Shown: positions 61,820 to 64,000 of the stretch, piece by piece
How the letters are laid out: each line of letters starts with the position of its first letter
How positions within the stretch are numbered: position 1 is the stretch's first letter
Assembly: GCF_047675955.1 (NCBI RefSeq)
Contig: NC_132910.1
Span: 95,568,923-95,632,922 of the forward strand
DNA from: Chlorocebus sabaeus
Taxonomy: Eukaryota; Chordata; Mammalia; Primates; Cercopithecidae
Length of the DNA stretch: 64,000 nucleotides
Direction: 5' to 3'
The notes under the pieces: model-generated
The model's database searches: none
The model's input: only the letters and a program-made list of their open reading frames with translations
What the model was told of the DNA's origin: nothing
Program-made: the position numbers and the translations under genes

Positions 61820-62287
61820 CTCCTAGAGCAGTGCTTTATCTTTATTAATAAACTGTGACAGGAAGCCCAAGGCAGTGTTCCTCACCAATAACTTCAAAGA
61901 AGACAGTTGGAGAAAATGAAGAAAAGGCTGGCTGATGTTAAGGAAATCACAAAAACCATCAGTTACTGGTTTCAGTTGACAAAATATATAATGGTTTACT
62001 GCTGTCATTGTCCATGCCCACAGATAATTTAGTTTGTATTTTTGAATAAAAAGACATTTATACATTCCTGATGCTGGGTAAAAGAGCCATGTACCAATGT
62101 ACTGCTTTCAACTGAAATCACTGAGGCATTTTTACTACTGTTCTGTTAAAATGAGGATTTTAGTGCTTGCCACCACCAGATGAGAAGTTAAGCAGCCATT
62201 CTGTGGATAGTGAGAATAATTGTGTACAAAGTAGAGAAATAGCCAATTATGTGACTATCTTTGTGTAACAAAAATTTGTTTAAAGTT
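61820..62287 (+). other. Copied 3'UTR of HSPD1 mRNA
   Basis: The segment follows the HSPD1 3'UTR to its end. An internal AATAAA survives at 62045-62050. The distal site before the tail reads AACAAA near 62268, where the parent has AATAAA by my recollection. The sequence then ends GTTTAAAGTT followed by the A tail. Confidence 0.85.
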
Positions 62288-62976
62288 AAAAAAAAGAAAC
62301 AAATATATACCTGATTTATGATAAAATTAACACATGGTAAGGATGGTCTTTTCAATAAACTGGATATTAAAGATACATATCTTGATGTACTCATTTTACA
62401 ACATAAACAAAAATCACTTTTACATGAATAGTATAAAACAATAAGCTTCTAGAAAAATAACAAGAGAATAAAGTCATGATTTGGGGGTAGATAACAATTT
62501 CTTAAATAAGACAGAAAATCCACAAAGAAAAATCTTGACAAATTATACCTTATTAAAATTGAGAACTTCTGTTCTTCAGAAGGTTCTGTGAAAGGTAAGC
62601 CAAAGACTAGGAGATGATATTTGTAACGCACGCATATTCAACAACAGACAAATATACAAAATAGATTACAAAAAGAATATAAAACAAACCTCTAACATAT
62701 CAATGGAGTGTGGTGGGGGAGGCAGCCCAATAACAAAGTGAGCAAAGACTTGAACAGGAATTTTACAAAAGAAGATATATAAATGGCTGATATATAAATA
62801 GCCAATAAAAAGACATTCATCCTCATTAGTCACCATTATGGAGATGCAATTTATAAAAACACAATGAAGATACCACTATACACACATCAGAACGAATAAA
62901 TAAAATATTGGAAATACCAAATGTTGACAAGAATGCAAAGTCACTAAAATTTTCATACACTCATGGTGGGAGTTTA

Positions 62977-63045
62977 TTTTTTATTTATTTAATTTTTAAT
63001 TTTTAATTTCTGTGGACACATAGTAGGTATATATATTGATGGGGC
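62977..63045 (-). mobile_element. 69-bp antisense L1 3'-end insertion with 13-bp TSD
   Basis: A T-rich tail complement precedes the reverse of an L1 3'UTR end (TGTGGACACATAGTAGGTAT). A perfect 13-bp TSD, TGGTGGGAGTTTA, lies at 62964-62976 and 63046-63058. This is an extreme 5' truncation, mostly tail. Confidence 0.92.
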
Positions 63046-63593
63046 TGGTGGGAGTTTAAATTACTAGAACTCATTTAGGAAACTGCTTGACAGTGTCTAC
63101 TAACACTGAACATATGCCTACCCATGACCCTGCAAATTTACTCCCAGAAATACACCTAATAGAAATACATAAATCTTTCAGAAATAAAAAGCAGATACAA
63201 GCATAAAAGAATGTTCATTACAGCAGCAGCAGCCATGATAGCCAGAAATTAAAAATGACACAAATGACAATGAACATTAGAATGGATTAAACACATCGTG
63301 GCATATTCATTCAAAGAAACAGGAAAGAAAGACCACTGCCATTCACACCATAAATTTTACAAATGTAATATTGAGTCAAAGAAGACCCCAAGAAATACAG
63401 ACTGTATGGTTTCATTTAAGTGAAGTTCAAGAAAATACAAACTAATCTGTGGCACTAGAAGTCAAGATATTGGTTACCTTGAAGGAGCTTATTACTGGAA
63501 GAGGGAACAAAGGGTTTTTTGGAGTGCTGGTAATATTATATTTTTTTATCTGAATAGGTGATAACATGTATGTGCACATTTTATGAAAATTCA

Positions 63594-63634
63594 TCTCTCT
63601 CTCTCTCTCTATATATATATATACACACACACTC
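63594..63634. repeat. Compound (CT)n(AT)n(AC)n microsatellite
   Basis: The tract runs CTCTCTCTCTCT, then ATATATATAT, then ACACACACAC in 41 bases. It is likely length-variable. Confidence 0.95.
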
Positions 63635-63700
63635 ATGATTTGTTCACATTTTTGTGTGATGCTGTACTTCAGTTAAAAGTTTATTTAAATGAAAAGAAAA

Positions 63701-64000
63701 TTAGAAGTTTGATGAGAGCTTTGGAAATTAACAGGATGATATGCAAGTATATCACAGAAGACAGATAAAGTCAGGACAGGCATCCTAAAGGACATACTAT
63801 TTAAATTGAACTATGGGAATTATCCAAGAAAAAGTAGGTGTGGTGTCAGCGGCAGGGAACAGGTAGAGTAGAGATGGAGAAGACTCTTTGGGGAAAGAAA
63901 GGATTTGAGCAGAAACCTGGACACATGAAAAGGGCATAGCTCATTCAAGATATGGAAGGAAGCCTGATGCAAGTAAAAAGATCTAGGGTAGGAGTGGCAC
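63701..64000. other. Unassigned DNA, possible ancient repeat
   Basis: No coding frame is visible. TTTGAGCAGAAACCTGGACAC and the following bases faintly resemble the upstream part of the same old dispersed repeat proposed at 6721-7260. This is only an impression. Confidence 0.3.

Larger units (their letters stand above)
60045..62294 (+). pseudogene. HSPD1: Processed pseudogene of HSPD1 (mitochondrial chaperonin HSP60)
   Basis: The parent gene encodes the mitochondrial matrix chaperonin HSP60, which folds imported proteins in double rings with HSP10. This intronless copy spans a 63-nt 5'UTR, the whole coding region and the full 3'UTR to an A tail, flanked by a perfect 16-bp TSD (AGAAACAAATATATAC) at 60029-60044 and 62295-62310, so L1 machinery made it. 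The normal start ATG is at 60108 (MLRLPTVFCQMRPVSRVL, the mitochondrial presequence). A TGA at 60213-60215 replaces an Arg CGA. A +1 frameshift lies near 60375, and about 8 bases are missing near 60567. The DGTTT nucleotide-binding motif is readable near 60435. From about 60569 the frame stays open to the natural stop at 61817-61819. The copy cannot make a full chaperonin. Confidence 0.97.
62311..63700 (+). mobile_element. Old L1M 3' end, sense
   Basis: ORF2 C-terminal homology (ATTGAGAACTTCTGTTCTTC, AAATATTGGAAATACCAAATG) leads into a 3'UTR reading TGTGCACATTTTATGAAAATT and ending near 63700. Frames are lost. A 69-bp L1 insertion and a microsatellite interrupt it. The HSPD1 retrocopy is immediately upstream; whether the L1M extends to its left is not evident. 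Confidence 0.75.

Overview
This is primate nuclear DNA made almost entirely of nested retrotransposons. I find no intact cellular gene. Two young AluY copies (1826-2122 and 2566-2864) carry GATCCGGCCACTGCACTCC in the right arm, where human AluY normally reads GATCGCGCCACTGCACTCC. From memory this variant marks Old World monkey AluY lineages, so I infer a macaque, baboon or guenon-like genome. Family names below come from remembered consensus sequences, not from a RepeatMasker run. Subfamily calls are therefore approximate, while target-site duplications (TSDs) and junctions were read directly.

Layout. 1-6718: an L1PA element cut by the left edge of the window, full-length in structure, broken in both ORFs and holding the two AluYs. 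6721-8177: an ancient repeat and unassigned DNA. 8178-11630: L1 pieces joined tail to tail. 11632-23565: one old sense L1M split by a solo MST-type LTR, a MER1B hAT transposon, a complete MST-type MaLR provirus with both LTRs, an antisense L1 consisting only of 5'UTR and ORF1, an old LTR-like repeat, a 5'-truncated antisense L1 and an unclassified insertion. 23566-34506: a second, full-length sense L1 (L1PB/L1MA age) split by a composite L1PA that itself holds another L1PA, by a short antisense L1, by an Alu and by a 151-bp L1 3' end. 34507-38035: mostly unassigned DNA with an MLT1 LTR, a MER5A and a 42-base A run. 38036-49354: very old L1M, HAL1-like, L1ME, MIR and MLT1 sequence peppered with Alus.

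50080-59802 is a 5'-inverted (twin-primed) L1 that was later split by a full-length L1PA (51349-57525). 60045-62294 is a full-length processed copy of the mitochondrial chaperonin HSPD1 (HSP60) mRNA, with a perfect 16-bp TSD and a 384-codon ATG-initiated frame still open at its 3' end. 62311-63700 is another old L1M tail carrying a 69-bp L1 insertion and a compound microsatellite.

There is no operon-like or cooperative gene system. The interest lies in the insertion history: at least ten insertions have readable TSDs or host junctions, which gives a relative order of events. The best candidates for follow-up are the split twin-primed L1, the 5'UTR-plus-ORF1-only antisense L1, the L1PA whose 5'UTR is fused to the 3' part of ORF2, and the HSP60 retrocopy with its long residual frame.
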